Source: Planctomycetota bacterium (GTDB taxonomy: Bacteria; Planctomycetota; Phycisphaerae; Phycisphaerales; UBA5793). From it: DNA of 64,000 nucleotides. Below are positions 17,305-26,503 of this stretch, piece after piece. Position 1 is the first letter of the stretch. Every line of letters begins with the position of its first letter. The notes beneath the pieces are model-generated. The model did not search any database. It saw only the letters and a list, made by a program, of their open reading frames with translations, and had not been told where the DNA came from. The stretch is from assembly GCA_013112555.1 (NCBI GenBank), contig JABFGK010000001.1:1276581-1340580 (forward strand). Reading direction: 5' to 3'. Made by a program: the position numbers and the translations under genes.

Positions 17305-18459
17305 TCAATCGAACAGCATCGATTCAGCAAACGTCTCGACTTCGGTACGCGGTGCCTCGAACGTCCACATCTTTTCTTCAAACTCCAGTTTCAGGTGCGG
17401 GACACCTTTATCATCAAGACATCGTTTGAACAGCACATAATCAAGAAGGGCCGGCTCACAGAACTTGGCCGGTGTAAACAGGACGGCTTTCGCGCCGGAG
17501 TCCCTGACGCGCGCCAGCAGCCCTTCAGTTCGGGGGTGGTAGTAGTCGTGTCTCGTTGAGCAGTACACGCTCTCGTTCAGGTAGGCATTGGCCAGGGCTG
17601 TGAGCGGGTCGCCCTGTTCGCTCACATCACCTGTGAATAAGCGCCAGCCGAGCATCATGTCATCGTCACGAATCTCGCAGCCGGCTGCTTCAATCGCCTC
17701 AATGAGTTCAATCGGGGGCTGCTCGCAAAAGGCACCCTCGACGACCACGCGCACGGTATCGCGGGCATGGGCCGGTCGTTGTGGCAACTGCTCCATGACA
17801 TCCTTGAGAATTGTCAAGTAGTCCCCCGGCATCATCCGGGTGCCGGCCTTCGTAATGCACGTCAGTTCCGCAGCGCTGATCGATCCCGGATGGTCCTGGC
17901 GATAGGCGTAGATCGCACGGATGAGACGTCGCTGCTCGTTATACAGTTTCAGGCTCTCGGAAATGGCGGCGTCCGTAATGGGGCGCCCGACGTGTTCAGC
18001 CAGTTTCCTCCGAAAGCGTTCATACTCGCTGCGGGTGTACGTCTGGGATTGCTCGCTGGCCATGTTTTGCGGCAGGTGCAGATACTCGACATAAATGCCC
18101 TCGGTGTTCCGGCTCACGACGCTGGCCAGATTCCGTGCCACATCACAAATTGAGCTGAATGCGATCCCGACGAACCCGTCCATCTCATCGGCCAGGAACA
18201 GCTCGAGGGTACTCTTGGCAATCGAGCAGATGAACGATTGGAAGCGGGAGTCGGCATGCGTGATCTCGAGTTGATCGCCGGCCCCGTACAATCCGACCGG
18301 CATCAGACCGGCTGCGTGAATGATCTCGTGTGGTGCATAGACCGGAAAGACGGCAAACCCCCGCACGTTCGGGTAGGTCTCCTGCGTCTTCTTGATGACC
18401 TGACTGGGCTTCATGTCCAGCAGGCTGCGACTGTGTAGAACAATCTCGTCAATAGTCAC
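17305..18459 (-). CDS. bcrC: Benzoyl-CoA reductase substrate-reducing subunit C
   Basis: The 384-residue protein matches BcrC/BzdN, the smaller 2-hydroxyacyl-CoA dehydratase-type subunit. Seen are VFPVYAPHEIIHAAGLMPVGLYGAGDQ typed as separate landmarks FPVYAPHEIIHAAG and MPVGLYG, then FICSIAKSTLEL, AFSSICDVARNL, and KFCEPALLDY, whose cysteines probably bind a [4Fe-4S] cluster. It is the first gene of the bcrCBAD group, 11 bases ahead of bcrB. GTG start with GGAGAT upstream. Its presence together with bcrB and two ATPases separates this enzyme from the ATP-independent class II (Bam) reductases of many strict anaerobes. Confidence 0.9.
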   Translation of the reverse strand: MTIDEIVLHSRSLLDMKPSQVIKKTQETYPNVRGFAVFPVYAPHEIIHAAGLMPVGLYGAGDQLEITHADSRFQSFICSIAKSTLELFLADEMDGFVGIAFSSICDVARNLASVVSRNTEGIYVEYLHLPQNMASEQSQTYTRSEYERFRRKLAEHVGRPITDAAISESLKLYNEQRRLIRAIYAYRQDHPGSISAAELTCITKAGTRMMPGDYLTILKDVMEQLPQRPAHARDTVRVVVEGAFCEQPPIELIEAIEAAGCEIRDDDMMLGWRLFTGDVSEQGDPLTALANAYLNESVYCSTRHDYYHPRTEGLLARVRDSGAKAVLFTPAKFCEPALLDYVLFKRCLDDKGVPHLKLEFEEKMWTFEAPRTEVETFAESMLFD

Positions 18460-18496
18460 TACGTATCTCCATGACTTACAGTGTCAGTCTCTCTCA

Positions 18497-20977
18497 TCAC
18501 GCATCACGCGGGCCGCCGTCTGCCATGCCGCCGGCTGAGTCCGGATAGGTCCAGCCCGGCAAGGGGATCCCGCTCGTTTGATAGTTCATCTTCGGCACGC
18601 GCCCGCCTCGATCGAGCAGGGCCAGCAAACCGATGCTCACATAAGGATTCTCATGTGGGTCAAAGACGGCTGCCGTCTCATCGGCGAGGGCTGTGTCATC
18701 AATCCCGCGGGCCATCTGCTTCTTAAACAACGCGCGCGAATACGGGGCGTCCTTGGCCATCAGCCGTGCCCGTTCATACCCGCGGTGCAGTGCATCGAGT
18801 TCCTCATCAAACACGCCGTTTGACAACCCGACCTGGTAGGCACGATCGGCCGTCATTCCCTGGTCGAACACCTCAAAGGCGATCGAGTCGCCGAAGCCGA
18901 GTCGCTTCAGTTCGCCGGCAGCCCCGAAGCCGGGAAGGATGGCATAGTCGAGTTCAGGCTGGTTATACGTTGCCTTCGGGCCGTACACCATCTGCCGATC
19001 CAGCGTATCAAATGCGAGGCCTTCCTGTCGAACGTCATATCGCAGGTCAAGGTAGTAGGTGAACTCTGCCCCGCCGCCCCATTTCTCACCGAAGACTCCG
19101 ATCGAAGCGACCGGGCTGGTCTGAATCATGCGGAATAAATCGACGGCACACTGACTCGATTGCCGGGCCTGATCGCCCTGCAGCGGGACATACCCCTTTG
19201 ATCGTTCAAACCAGCCATGATTGAACTCACGCGCATCGGCACCGAGCATGCGCATCCCCGTCCCGGCTGCCGAGAAGAGGACGCCGCCGCACAGACCCCT
19301 CTGATGCAGGTCGAGGACTCGATGGTACGCATGATTCAACTGATCGATTGCAGCCTTGTTAAACACGTTGCCGCGCATCGGGCAGTTGAACACGATGGAG
19401 GCGACCCGATCCTTCGCAGACGGTGCATAGAACTTCAGTTCCGGGTAGAAGCCTTCATACTGTCGGCTGGTGATGGACCATTCTGCCACCGGGGTCTTGT
19501 AGTTGGAGCCGTACCCAAGAAGGTGCGTGACGTTCCTTTTCTTGAGGTCATGCAAAAGGCACGGTTTGCCCTTGCGCGGCCCACGTTGCCCATCGACATC
19601 AAGCATGTCAAGCATGTATTCATCGTCGGCGTTTTCCTCTTGTGCCCGTCGCGCCAGATCAAGCAGGCCGTCAATTGTCATCTCGCCGATCATGTGATCG
19701 ATCAGCTCGATGAGGCCGACTTTGAAGCGCAGGCCTGCCCGGGTGGAGACATTGATTTGGCCGGCCGTCGCCAGCCCGTCTTGAATCACATCCAGTGCAT
19801 ACAGGCAGATCGGCAGTACGTATCGACGAAAGGCCTTCCCGCCTTCATCGTCAGCCCGGGCGACGAACAGGAGCGAGTCGGCACTCTTAATTTTCCCATC
19901 GCGGCCGTCATTTTGTGCTGCCTCGAAGATCGACCAGTAGGCGGATCGTGAGATTTCGTTCATCGGAACATAAGAGCCGCTCGCCGCGTCGTAGACACAC
20001 TCCGGCTTTGAGCGCGGGCCTTCACTCCATGAGAAGAAGCCAAGACGCCGAGCCGAGTTCACGCCCGTATCGCCGTTCTTCTCGAGTTTCTCAATGTAAT
20101 CCGGGTAGTACTTGCCGTTTCGCTCGTAGAGACTCCGAAGCCGGTTATCCGTTGGCAGGGCCTGGCCGAGATGACGCGACGATTCGGTGTACGGCATGTG
20201 ACCGGTCTGGTCGAGGACCGTGAACGGGTTGGCAGTGAACATCTCCCACAATCCACCGAGGTGCATCAGGTCGTCGGCTGTATGGATATCCCAACTGACA
20301 ATCGCGCCCATTCCTTGAAAGATGGGATCGGTCACATACCCATGAAGATCATGCGGCAGCGCAATGACGGTCTTTTCGAGGATCTGATCACCAAACACAA
20401 CGCCAAGTGCATAGGTGTCGCGCGAGGCATACTTGCCTTTCATGACATCAAGCAACCGGTTTGACTCGAAGGGGAAGTAGCCGTGGACCGTCAGAAACTT
20501 CTCACGAAACGCAGACTTCGAAAACAACTCAGCCAACTCAGCGGTCGTGTGTGATGATGTATTGGAAAACACTGCTGCGATCGAAGCCGGGTCGGCGCAC
20601 TGTTCGATCTGCTCAAAGATCTTTGCTTTAATGGCAGCCCGTTCGGTCGCTACCTCCCAAATGATGTCCGCGCTCCCGAGATCATCATAGTCCTGCGTAT
20701 AGGTTACCCGTGATGTGAGCAGCTGCGCATCCTCCGGTCGGATGCGTGCCCCCTTGACCTGCCCGTCCCACAGTGCTGCAAGACTCGCCTCGGCGCGCTT
20801 CAGCGCTTCCGGCAATACGTCGAGCAGCACGACGTGATAGTCGGTCTTTTGCAGCAGATCGATCGCAATACCCTGGCCCATCGTGCCGGCACCGATCACG
20901 GCGACGCGCTTGATCGCGTTGACCCGTGCGACCACCGGGGCCAGTTGCTTATCTCCGAATGCGAATGCTCGCTTCAT
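18497..20977 (-). CDS. 3-hydroxyacyl-CoA dehydrogenase / enoyl-CoA hydratase fusion
   Basis: The 826-residue protein has an N-terminal NAD-binding 3-hydroxyacyl-CoA dehydrogenase (VAVIGAGTMGQGIAIDLL, residues about 24-41; SNTSSHTTAELAE; HGYFPFE) and a C-terminal crotonase domain (about 530-760) with oxyanion-hole segments GGVLFSAAGTGMRMLGAD and FGEKWGGGAEFTYYLD. The dehydrogenase-first order is like FadN, opposite to FadB. In this operon it would hydrate and oxidise the C7 dicarboxyl intermediates after ring opening (3-hydroxypimelyl-CoA to 3-oxopimelyl-CoA). The catalytic His of the dehydrogenase seems to be in VHGYFPFESNR. Substrate assignment is from context. Confidence 0.85.
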   Translation of the reverse strand: MKRAFAFGDKQLAPVVARVNAIKRVAVIGAGTMGQGIAIDLLQKTDYHVVLLDVLPEALKRAEASLAALWDGQVKGARIRPEDAQLLTSRVTYTQDYDDLGSADIIWEVATERAAIKAKIFEQIEQCADPASIAAVFSNTSSHTTAELAELFSKSAFREKFLTVHGYFPFESNRLLDVMKGKYASRDTYALGVVFGDQILEKTVIALPHDLHGYVTDPIFQGMGAIVSWDIHTADDLMHLGGLWEMFTANPFTVLDQTGHMPYTESSRHLGQALPTDNRLRSLYERNGKYYPDYIEKLEKNGDTGVNSARRLGFFSWSEGPRSKPECVYDAASGSYVPMNEISRSAYWSIFEAAQNDGRDGKIKSADSLLFVARADDEGGKAFRRYVLPICLYALDVIQDGLATAGQINVSTRAGLRFKVGLIELIDHMIGEMTIDGLLDLARRAQEENADDEYMLDMLDVDGQRGPRKGKPCLLHDLKKRNVTHLLGYGSNYKTPVAEWSITSRQYEGFYPELKFYAPSAKDRVASIVFNCPMRGNVFNKAAIDQLNHAYHRVLDLHQRGLCGGVLFSAAGTGMRMLGADAREFNHGWFERSKGYVPLQGDQARQSSQCAVDLFRMIQTSPVASIGVFGEKWGGGAEFTYYLDLRYDVRQEGLAFDTLDRQMVYGPKATYNQPELDYAILPGFGAAGELKRLGFGDSIAFEVFDQGMTADRAYQVGLSNGVFDEELDALHRGYERARLMAKDAPYSRALFKKQMARGIDDTALADETAAVFDPHENPYVSIGLLALLDRGGRVPKMNYQTSGIPLPGWTYPDSAGGMADGGPRDA

Positions 20978-21025
20978 CTGACATCAATCCTCACGTACAT
21001 CCAACCCTTGTTCCATCACCCATCA

Positions 21026-22276
21026 TTACTTGACAGCAGTATTCCTGAGAATGACCGCAGCCCCCTGACCCCCGCCGATGCAGGCTGATGCGCAGCCGTA
21101 CTTCACACCCCGTCGATCCATTTCGTACATGACATCCGTAATCAACCGGACCCCGGTCGCGGCGAGCGGGTGGCCGATGGCGACGGCGCCGCCGTTGACG
21201 TTGACCGTGCTCCGGTCAAGCCCGAGTTCCTTCTCGACGCCGAGATACTGGGCGGCAAACGCCTCGTTAATCTCCCACAGATCAATGTCGTCCTTCTTGA
21301 GGCCGGCCCGCGCCAGCGCCTGTTCGATAGAAGGCACGGGTCCCTGGCCCATGATGCGCGGTTCGACGCCGGCAACGCCGTAGGACACGAGTTCAAACTG
21401 GCAGGGCAGGCCGAGTGCCTCGGCCCGTGCTCGGTCGGCAGCCACAATGGCCCCGGCCCCGTCACCGATCTCACTGGCATTGCCCGGTGATACGAGTTTG
21501 TTCTTCGTCAGGCCCGGCAAACGTGAAATGGTTTCCAGCGTCGTCGCTCGGGCCGACTCGTCACGTGCCAGATACACAGGCTGCCCATCCGGTGCCGTCG
21601 TATCAACGGCAAACATGCCGCGGAGCCCGTCCCCATTGTTGAAGTGGCTCTGGGCAGCCGCTGCCAGCGCCCGGCTGTGCGACTCGACGGCAAATGCATC
21701 ACACTCTGCTCGGGTGACACCAACGCCGGCGGCATACTCGTCGGCGGTTCTCATCATGCTCGTGTCGGCCAGTGTGTGATCAAGCGAAGCCAGGATCGTG
21801 TCTTCGACCTGGCCGTCCTGCTCAAAATCCCAGAACTCAGCACCGGACCGGCGCGGGGCCCGGTTGATCCGAGGGCAGCGCGACATGGCCTCGGCTGCAA
21901 AGCACAGGATGACCGAAGCGTCATCCAACTCAGGCGGCATTGCGATTTGCTGCCAGGCATTGATTACCGTCTGCATCCCCGAGCCGCAGATCCGCTGCAC
22001 CATCAGTGCAGGGGTTTCGGTCCGCAGGCCGCAGCGCAGTCCGACATTACGAGGAAAATAGAGATCCTGGGTATGCGGCGCGGTGAACTGGTAGACATTG
22101 GCACCGATCGCCGCGTCAATCTCCTCTGCATTCACGCCGGAGCGTGAAATTGCTTCGTTTGCTGCCAGCACGGCCAGATCCTCCGGCGCAAACGAGGACA
22201 GGGTCCCACACTTGATACCGATCGGCGTGCGTGCTGCCCCGGCAATCACCACACTGGATTTCTCGCTCTTTGCCAC
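21026..22276 (-). CDS. Thiolase (acyl-CoA acetyltransferase)
   Basis: The 416-residue protein carries the thiolase landmarks: nucleophile Cys in VQRICGSGMQTVI, NVNGGAVAIGHPLAATG with the catalytic His, and the second Cys in ASACIGGGQGAAVIL. GTG start with a perfect AGGAGG 11 bases upstream, five bases after the ligase gene stop. In this operon it most likely cleaves 3-oxopimelyl-CoA to glutaryl-CoA and acetyl-CoA. A second thiolase at 41.8 kb would handle acetoacetyl-CoA. Confidence 0.88.
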   Translation of the reverse strand: MAKSEKSSVVIAGAARTPIGIKCGTLSSFAPEDLAVLAANEAISRSGVNAEEIDAAIGANVYQFTAPHTQDLYFPRNVGLRCGLRTETPALMVQRICGSGMQTVINAWQQIAMPPELDDASVILCFAAEAMSRCPRINRAPRRSGAEFWDFEQDGQVEDTILASLDHTLADTSMMRTADEYAAGVGVTRAECDAFAVESHSRALAAAAQSHFNNGDGLRGMFAVDTTAPDGQPVYLARDESARATTLETISRLPGLTKNKLVSPGNASEIGDGAGAIVAADRARAEALGLPCQFELVSYGVAGVEPRIMGQGPVPSIEQALARAGLKKDDIDLWEINEAFAAQYLGVEKELGLDRSTVNVNGGAVAIGHPLAATGVRLITDVMYEMDRRGVKYGCASACIGGGQGAAVILRNTAVK

Positions 22277-22280
22277 CCTG

Positions 22281-25200
22281 TTATACCTCCTGCAAACACT
22301 CTTGGCCGACTTCGATCACGCACACGGGCGGGTCCGCATCGAACAGCGATTCGATTTCATGCTTGAAACTCGTGTAGACTGCCTTGCGCACGATCTTGGC
22401 CGATGGGGTCAGTTCACCCTGCTCCATCGACGGCTCACGATCTGCGAGAATGGCCCGGCAAATCCGCTGGTACTTCACTTCAATTAGTGCATTAATCCGA
22501 CGCAACTCATTGGCCATCAACTCACGGACTTCCGTACTGTCGGTCACGTCATCAATGTTGGCGTCCTGGCTTGCCGCCCACTCTCGGAGGCGACTGAAGT
22601 CCGGATAGATCAATGCTGCCACATAGTCCTTGCCGCTGCCGACGACGACGGCTGCATTAATGTACTGCGACGCGTTGGCCAGGACGATCTCCAGTCGCTG
22701 CGGGTGGACCTTCTCACCGGTCGTGAGTTTGAATGCGCCATCCTTCCGACCGAAGATGCGCAGACCGTCTTTCGTGAACTCGCCGAGGTCGCCGGTGTGG
22801 AACCAGCCCTCCTCGTCAATCACATGAGCCGTGGCTTCCTCATCGTTCAGGTACCCGAGCATGACGTTCGGGCCCTTGACGAGAATCTCGCCCTCCGGTG
22901 AAATCCGAACCTGCACGCCCGGGATCGGGAAGCCGACGTACCCGCTGCGCCACTCGCTGTCTTTGGCCGAGACTGTGACACATGGTGATGTTTCGGTCAG
23001 CCCCCAGCCTTCGCGCACCGGGATGCGATACTTCCGATACTCAGCCTCAACGGTTGCCGGCAGCGAGGCGCCGGCCGTAAAGACGAAGCGCAAGCGATCG
23101 GAGAACACAGCGGCCGACAGTTTCGAATCCTCACGACACCGGGTCAGCAGCATATCGTGCACACGCGGCACACTGTAAAACAGTGTCGGGCGATACTGTT
23201 GCCAGTTGTCTGACATCCGGTCGATGTCACGCCCACGCGAATCATCGAGACACAGTTCGCAGCCGCTGTACAAGGTCATATACCGCTCGAACAATCCGCC
23301 GAAACTGTGATGCCACGGCAGGTAGTTCATGAGCACATCGTTCTCAGTAATGTCCCAGAGTTGGGAGATCGCCTTCTGCTGAGAGATGAGGTTGCGATGG
23401 CACAACTTAACACCCTTCGGCGGGCCGGTGGTGCCGGACGTGTACATGATCAGGCAGGTATCATCCGGCTTGACCTGGTCGATGCGTCGTTCCAGCTCCT
23501 CCTGCGAACTCGCCCCGTCCTCAGTCAGTTCGTTGAAGTTGTGAGCACCCCACAGCCCACACTCAGCGGTGTAGTCCATGCAGTAGTAGCGCTCGATAGA
23601 CGGCAGTTCGGGCTTGGCAATCCGCTGCAACTTCTCGTGATTCGAAACAACGACCATACGCGGCTTGGCATGGCGGAGTACAAAGTTCAGTTGCGGGGCG
23701 GGATAGCCGGCAAAGGTCGGGACTGACACGGCACCGATCGAATATGCAGCCATTTCGACCAGATACATGTCGGCCCGATTCTCTGAAATCACGCCGACGC
23801 GCTCACCCGGGCGAATCCCAAGGGCAATCAGATTCCGGGCTATCGTGTTGGCCCGATCAACGAACTCCTGCCACGTTATCGAGACGGCGTCATCCCCATC
23901 ACGATACCGGAGATACACCTTGTCCCCGAATCGCCTGGCTCGTTCGCGCAGGATCATGCCGAAGGACGGTTCATGCTCGCCCAGCGGGATCGGGCAGGAA
24001 TGATCTTCGCCGATGCGTCGAATCCCGATCCGCGCATCAAGTGCCTGGGCGGTTGCCTGGCAGTAGGCGAGGCAGGAGTTCTGCAGCAGATCCTTGGTGA
24101 GCCGGAAGCGCTCCTCGGGTGGGGTGTGGTTATAGCCGGTGCTGACCGGGTCGACGCCGGCCCGTCGGCCGACGAGATGCGACGACACGAAGTACACCAT
24201 GCCCGATGCGAGTTCCTTGATATGCGAACAGCCGACTCGCCCGCCGACGCGATGCGTTATCTCGCCGAGCACGCCGCGCTCGATCCGCAGGCCGACGAGT
24301 CGATCGGCAACCGCCTCGATTTCGGTACAGACCGGGAAGGGCACGCGGATCATGTCCAGTCTGCTGCGCGTGATCTGTTCATCCGGAAGATGAATCGTAA
24401 TCTCAAGTTTGATCAGATGGTCACTGTCCAGCATGGTGCCGACGACGATCAGATCGTCCGGGCCTGACTCAAACAGTTCGATCCCGATATTGCGTTGAGC
24501 AGCCAGTTTCATGCTACGACCTCCTGCTTTGTCACCGGACGACTGACGGTCTCGATACTTGATCGCACGAGCCATCGACTGCTGTACTTCACGTCGCAGC
24601 GTCTTGAATAACAGTTCCTCGGCCTGCATGCCGGCGTTCGCTGCATAGCGTGCCAGCGGCGTCAGAATCCACTCTTCATTGGAAAACAACTTCACTTCAC
24701 GCAGCCCGCCGCCGAGCGCATCACGAAACGTCTTGAGCGAACTCGTGACATGGCCGGCGAACCGGAGAATGGTGGCCCGATGCTCAGCCCAGACCTCTTC
24801 GAATTGTGCATCCGGCTCGTAAGCGCCGATCACGCGCCCGACATCAAAGACGGCACGGGTGATCGTCTCAATGAACTCGAGTTTGGTGGGGTCTTTACAC
24901 AGATCGCCCATGCGCAGGTCGATCAGTTCACCATCCTCGCGGACCGTGTGGATCAGTCCGCCGACGTTGAGCACGATGGAGATCATCGCCTTGTCAAACT
25001 CGATACGGGTTCCCGGCACGCCGCGCACCCGGGTGGCCGGGTAGTCGTGTACCTTCAGGATGTGCTCGATGCGGTTGCCTTCAAACTCGCCCCCGCCGGC
25101 AAACAGGAGTGAGCCCTTCTTTTCGAGCAGGTACACGGTTTCCGGTCCGGAGCCGCGCCGGCCGCCGGCCTGTAGCGAGATCCCGCGCACGACCCGAGCA

Positions 25201-25688
25201 AGCAGCGCCTGCCTGACTTCCTCGTCTACGCCGGGCAGTCGATCCATCAGCAGTGCTTCATGCAACTGTTCCGTGAATGTCTGAACGGTCTGCTCGGCCA
25301 GAATCCCATTGGGAAGGACCAGCAGGATGGGGACCTGTGTGCGGACATCATCTATTGACTGCAAGCGTCCGCGCTCGCACAGATTCTCCAGGAACCGGGT
25401 CAGTTCGCCGGTGAAGTCGCCAAGTTGATTCGGATTGCAGCAGACGAACAGCAGTTCCGGGAGACGCTTCAGCGCATCGGCTTCCAACAGGTTGGTAAAG
25501 ATCCGCTTCTTCAGTGACACGGTGCGCAATTTGCCGTCCTGCTGCAGTCGCATCGCGCCGGCTGCCTTCAACGGCTCGGTGATCCCATCACCGGTCCGGC
25601 CGATGAAGCAGTCGGCTGTAGCATGAATGAAGAAGCCGACACCGAGTGCTCCCGGTGGGTGGACGCCGAGTTCCCCTTTGTTCAACAT
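22281..25688 (-). CDS. Three-part protein: reductase-like domain, DUF2889, AMP-forming acyl-CoA ligase
   Basis: The 1,135-residue frame has three parts. Residues 1-385 resemble, weakly, a ketopantoate-reductase-like dehydrogenase (GALGVGFFIHA; VPILLVLPNGI). Residues about 393-555 match DUF2889 (VGGRVGCSHIKELASG). Residues about 575-1120 are an AMP-forming synthetase (YTSGTTGPPKGVKL, GWGLTETSP, WFHTGDLGEF, FGRKDGAFKLTTGEKVHPQR). Start 25688 overlaps the upstream activator gene by seven bases, implying coupling. Inside, ATG 24512 (Met393) has AGGAGG (reverse strand of 24520-24525) seven bases upstream, so DUF2889-ligase may also be made separately. It may activate an aromatic acid as its CoA thioester; no separate benzoate-CoA ligase is seen. 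Confidence 0.8.
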   Translation of the reverse strand: MLNKGELGVHPPGALGVGFFIHATADCFIGRTGDGITEPLKAAGAMRLQQDGKLRTVSLKKRIFTNLLEADALKRLPELLFVCCNPNQLGDFTGELTRFLENLCERGRLQSIDDVRTQVPILLVLPNGILAEQTVQTFTEQLHEALLMDRLPGVDEEVRQALLARVVRGISLQAGGRRGSGPETVYLLEKKGSLLFAGGGEFEGNRIEHILKVHDYPATRVRGVPGTRIEFDKAMISIVLNVGGLIHTVREDGELIDLRMGDLCKDPTKLEFIETITRAVFDVGRVIGAYEPDAQFEEVWAEHRATILRFAGHVTSSLKTFRDALGGGLREVKLFSNEEWILTPLARYAANAGMQAEELLFKTLRREVQQSMARAIKYRDRQSSGDKAGGRSMKLAAQRNIGIELFESGPDDLIVVGTMLDSDHLIKLEITIHLPDEQITRSRLDMIRVPFPVCTEIEAVADRLVGLRIERGVLGEITHRVGGRVGCSHIKELASGMVYFVSSHLVGRRAGVDPVSTGYNHTPPEERFRLTKDLLQNSCLAYCQATAQALDARIGIRRIGEDHSCPIPLGEHEPSFGMILRERARRFGDKVYLRYRDGDDAVSITWQEFVDRANTIARNLIALGIRPGERVGVISENRADMYLVEMAAYSIGAVSVPTFAGYPAPQLNFVLRHAKPRMVVVSNHEKLQRIAKPELPSIERYYCMDYTAECGLWGAHNFNELTEDGASSQEELERRIDQVKPDDTCLIMYTSGTTGPPKGVKLCHRNLISQQKAISQLWDITENDVLMNYLPWHHSFGGLFERYMTLYSGCELCLDDSRGRDIDRMSDNWQQYRPTLFYSVPRVHDMLLTRCREDSKLSAAVFSDRLRFVFTAGASLPATVEAEYRKYRIPVREGWGLTETSPCVTVSAKDSEWRSGYVGFPIPGVQVRISPEGEILVKGPNVMLGYLNDEEATAHVIDEEGWFHTGDLGEFTKDGLRIFGRKDGAFKLTTGEKVHPQRLEIVLANASQYINAAVVVGSGKDYVAALIYPDFSRLREWAASQDANIDDVTDSTEVRELMANELRRINALIEVKYQRICRAILADREPSMEQGELTPSAKIVRKAVYTSFKHEIESLFDADPPVCVIEVGQECLQEV

Positions 25689-26503
25689 GATTCCGCCCCT
25701 TCCCGAGCCCGGATCCCGCATCCCCGCTCTTTGGCCTCCAACGCGGCGCCATAGGCACCGGCAAACTGCGGGGCCGGTGGGATGATCACCTCATCCTGCA
25801 GCAACTCGCCGAGTGCCCGGACCATTGATCGACAATACGCGACCACGCCGCCGGTGCCGGCTACGCGCCCCTGCCCGGGCGAGGTCATCATTTCAAAGGT
25901 CCGCGATGCGATCGAGCGGAACAATCCCATGGCAATATCAGGGGCCGGGTCGCCGGCCTTGATCCGTTCCAAGACCTCGGTGCTGGCAAAGACAGTGCAG
26001 TAACTGTTGATCGTCGTCTTGGCCGTCGACTCCATGGCCAGGCTGTCCAGTGCCGTCAGCGACATCCCGAGTTTCAGGGCAATCGACTCCAGAAACGTCC
26101 CGGTGCCGGCTGCACACTTCGCGTTCATGCGATAGTCAACCAGTTGCCCATGGTCATTGATCCTGATGACCTTAGTGTCCTGCCCGCCGATATCGACGAT
26201 GGTTCGGATGTCCGGGTTCCACTGGCGGGCCCCGCGTGCATGGCAGGTAATTTCCGTCAGGTACCGGCCGGCGAACTTAACATGCTCACGCCCGTACCCG
26301 GTCGAGATCGAACCCTCGACTGCATCCCAGGTGATCACAGCCTCACCCAATGCCTCCTCGAGGCACCGTTCCGAGGCAACCGCATAGTCAAAGCCGGACG
26401 GCACCGCACTGCACCCGACCAGGTTCCCGTGCCAGTCGATTACGGCACACTTGGTCGCAGATGACCCTGCATCGACGCCGACATAAAAGCCCTGATCGCT
26501 CAT
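25682..26503 (-). CDS. Third BcrA/HgdC-type activator ATPase, partner of the lone dehydratase-type subunit
   Basis: The 273-residue protein is another BadF/BcrA/HgdC-family ATPase: DAGSSATKCAVID (11-23), STGYGREHVKF, DIGGQDTKVIR (104-114), cluster cysteines Cys130 (NAKCAAGTGTFL) and Cys169 (NSYCTVFAST), and GTGGVVAYCRS. It starts in an ATGA overlap with the gene before it, so the two are translationally coupled and probably work as a pair. As a homodimer it would resemble the activators of 2-hydroxyacyl-CoA dehydratases. GGAGGAG precedes the ATG. It is distinct from the two ATPase subunits of the benzoyl-CoA reductase downstream. Confidence 0.88.
   Translation of the reverse strand: MSDQGFYVGVDAGSSATKCAVIDWHGNLVGCSAVPSGFDYAVASERCLEEALGEAVITWDAVEGSISTGYGREHVKFAGRYLTEITCHARGARQWNPDIRTIVDIGGQDTKVIRINDHGQLVDYRMNAKCAAGTGTFLESIALKLGMSLTALDSLAMESTAKTTINSYCTVFASTEVLERIKAGDPAPDIAMGLFRSIASRTFEMMTSPGQGRVAGTGGVVAYCRSMVRALGELLQDEVIIPPAPQFAGAYGAALEAKERGCGIRAREGAESC

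Noticed and set aside
14227..18459. Reading the four-gene set as a 2-hydroxyglutaryl-CoA dehydratase with its activators
   Set aside because: Two distinct ATPase subunits plus bcrC-bcrB gene order, and linkage to Dch, Had and Oah, fit class I benzoyl-CoA reductase better; dehydratases usually have a single activator.
18481..18726. Small plus-strand frames over the dehydrogenase/hydratase fusion and many similar antisense frames in the operon
   Set aside because: They mirror strongly conserved minus-strand genes and have biased composition typical of shadow frames in GC-rich DNA.
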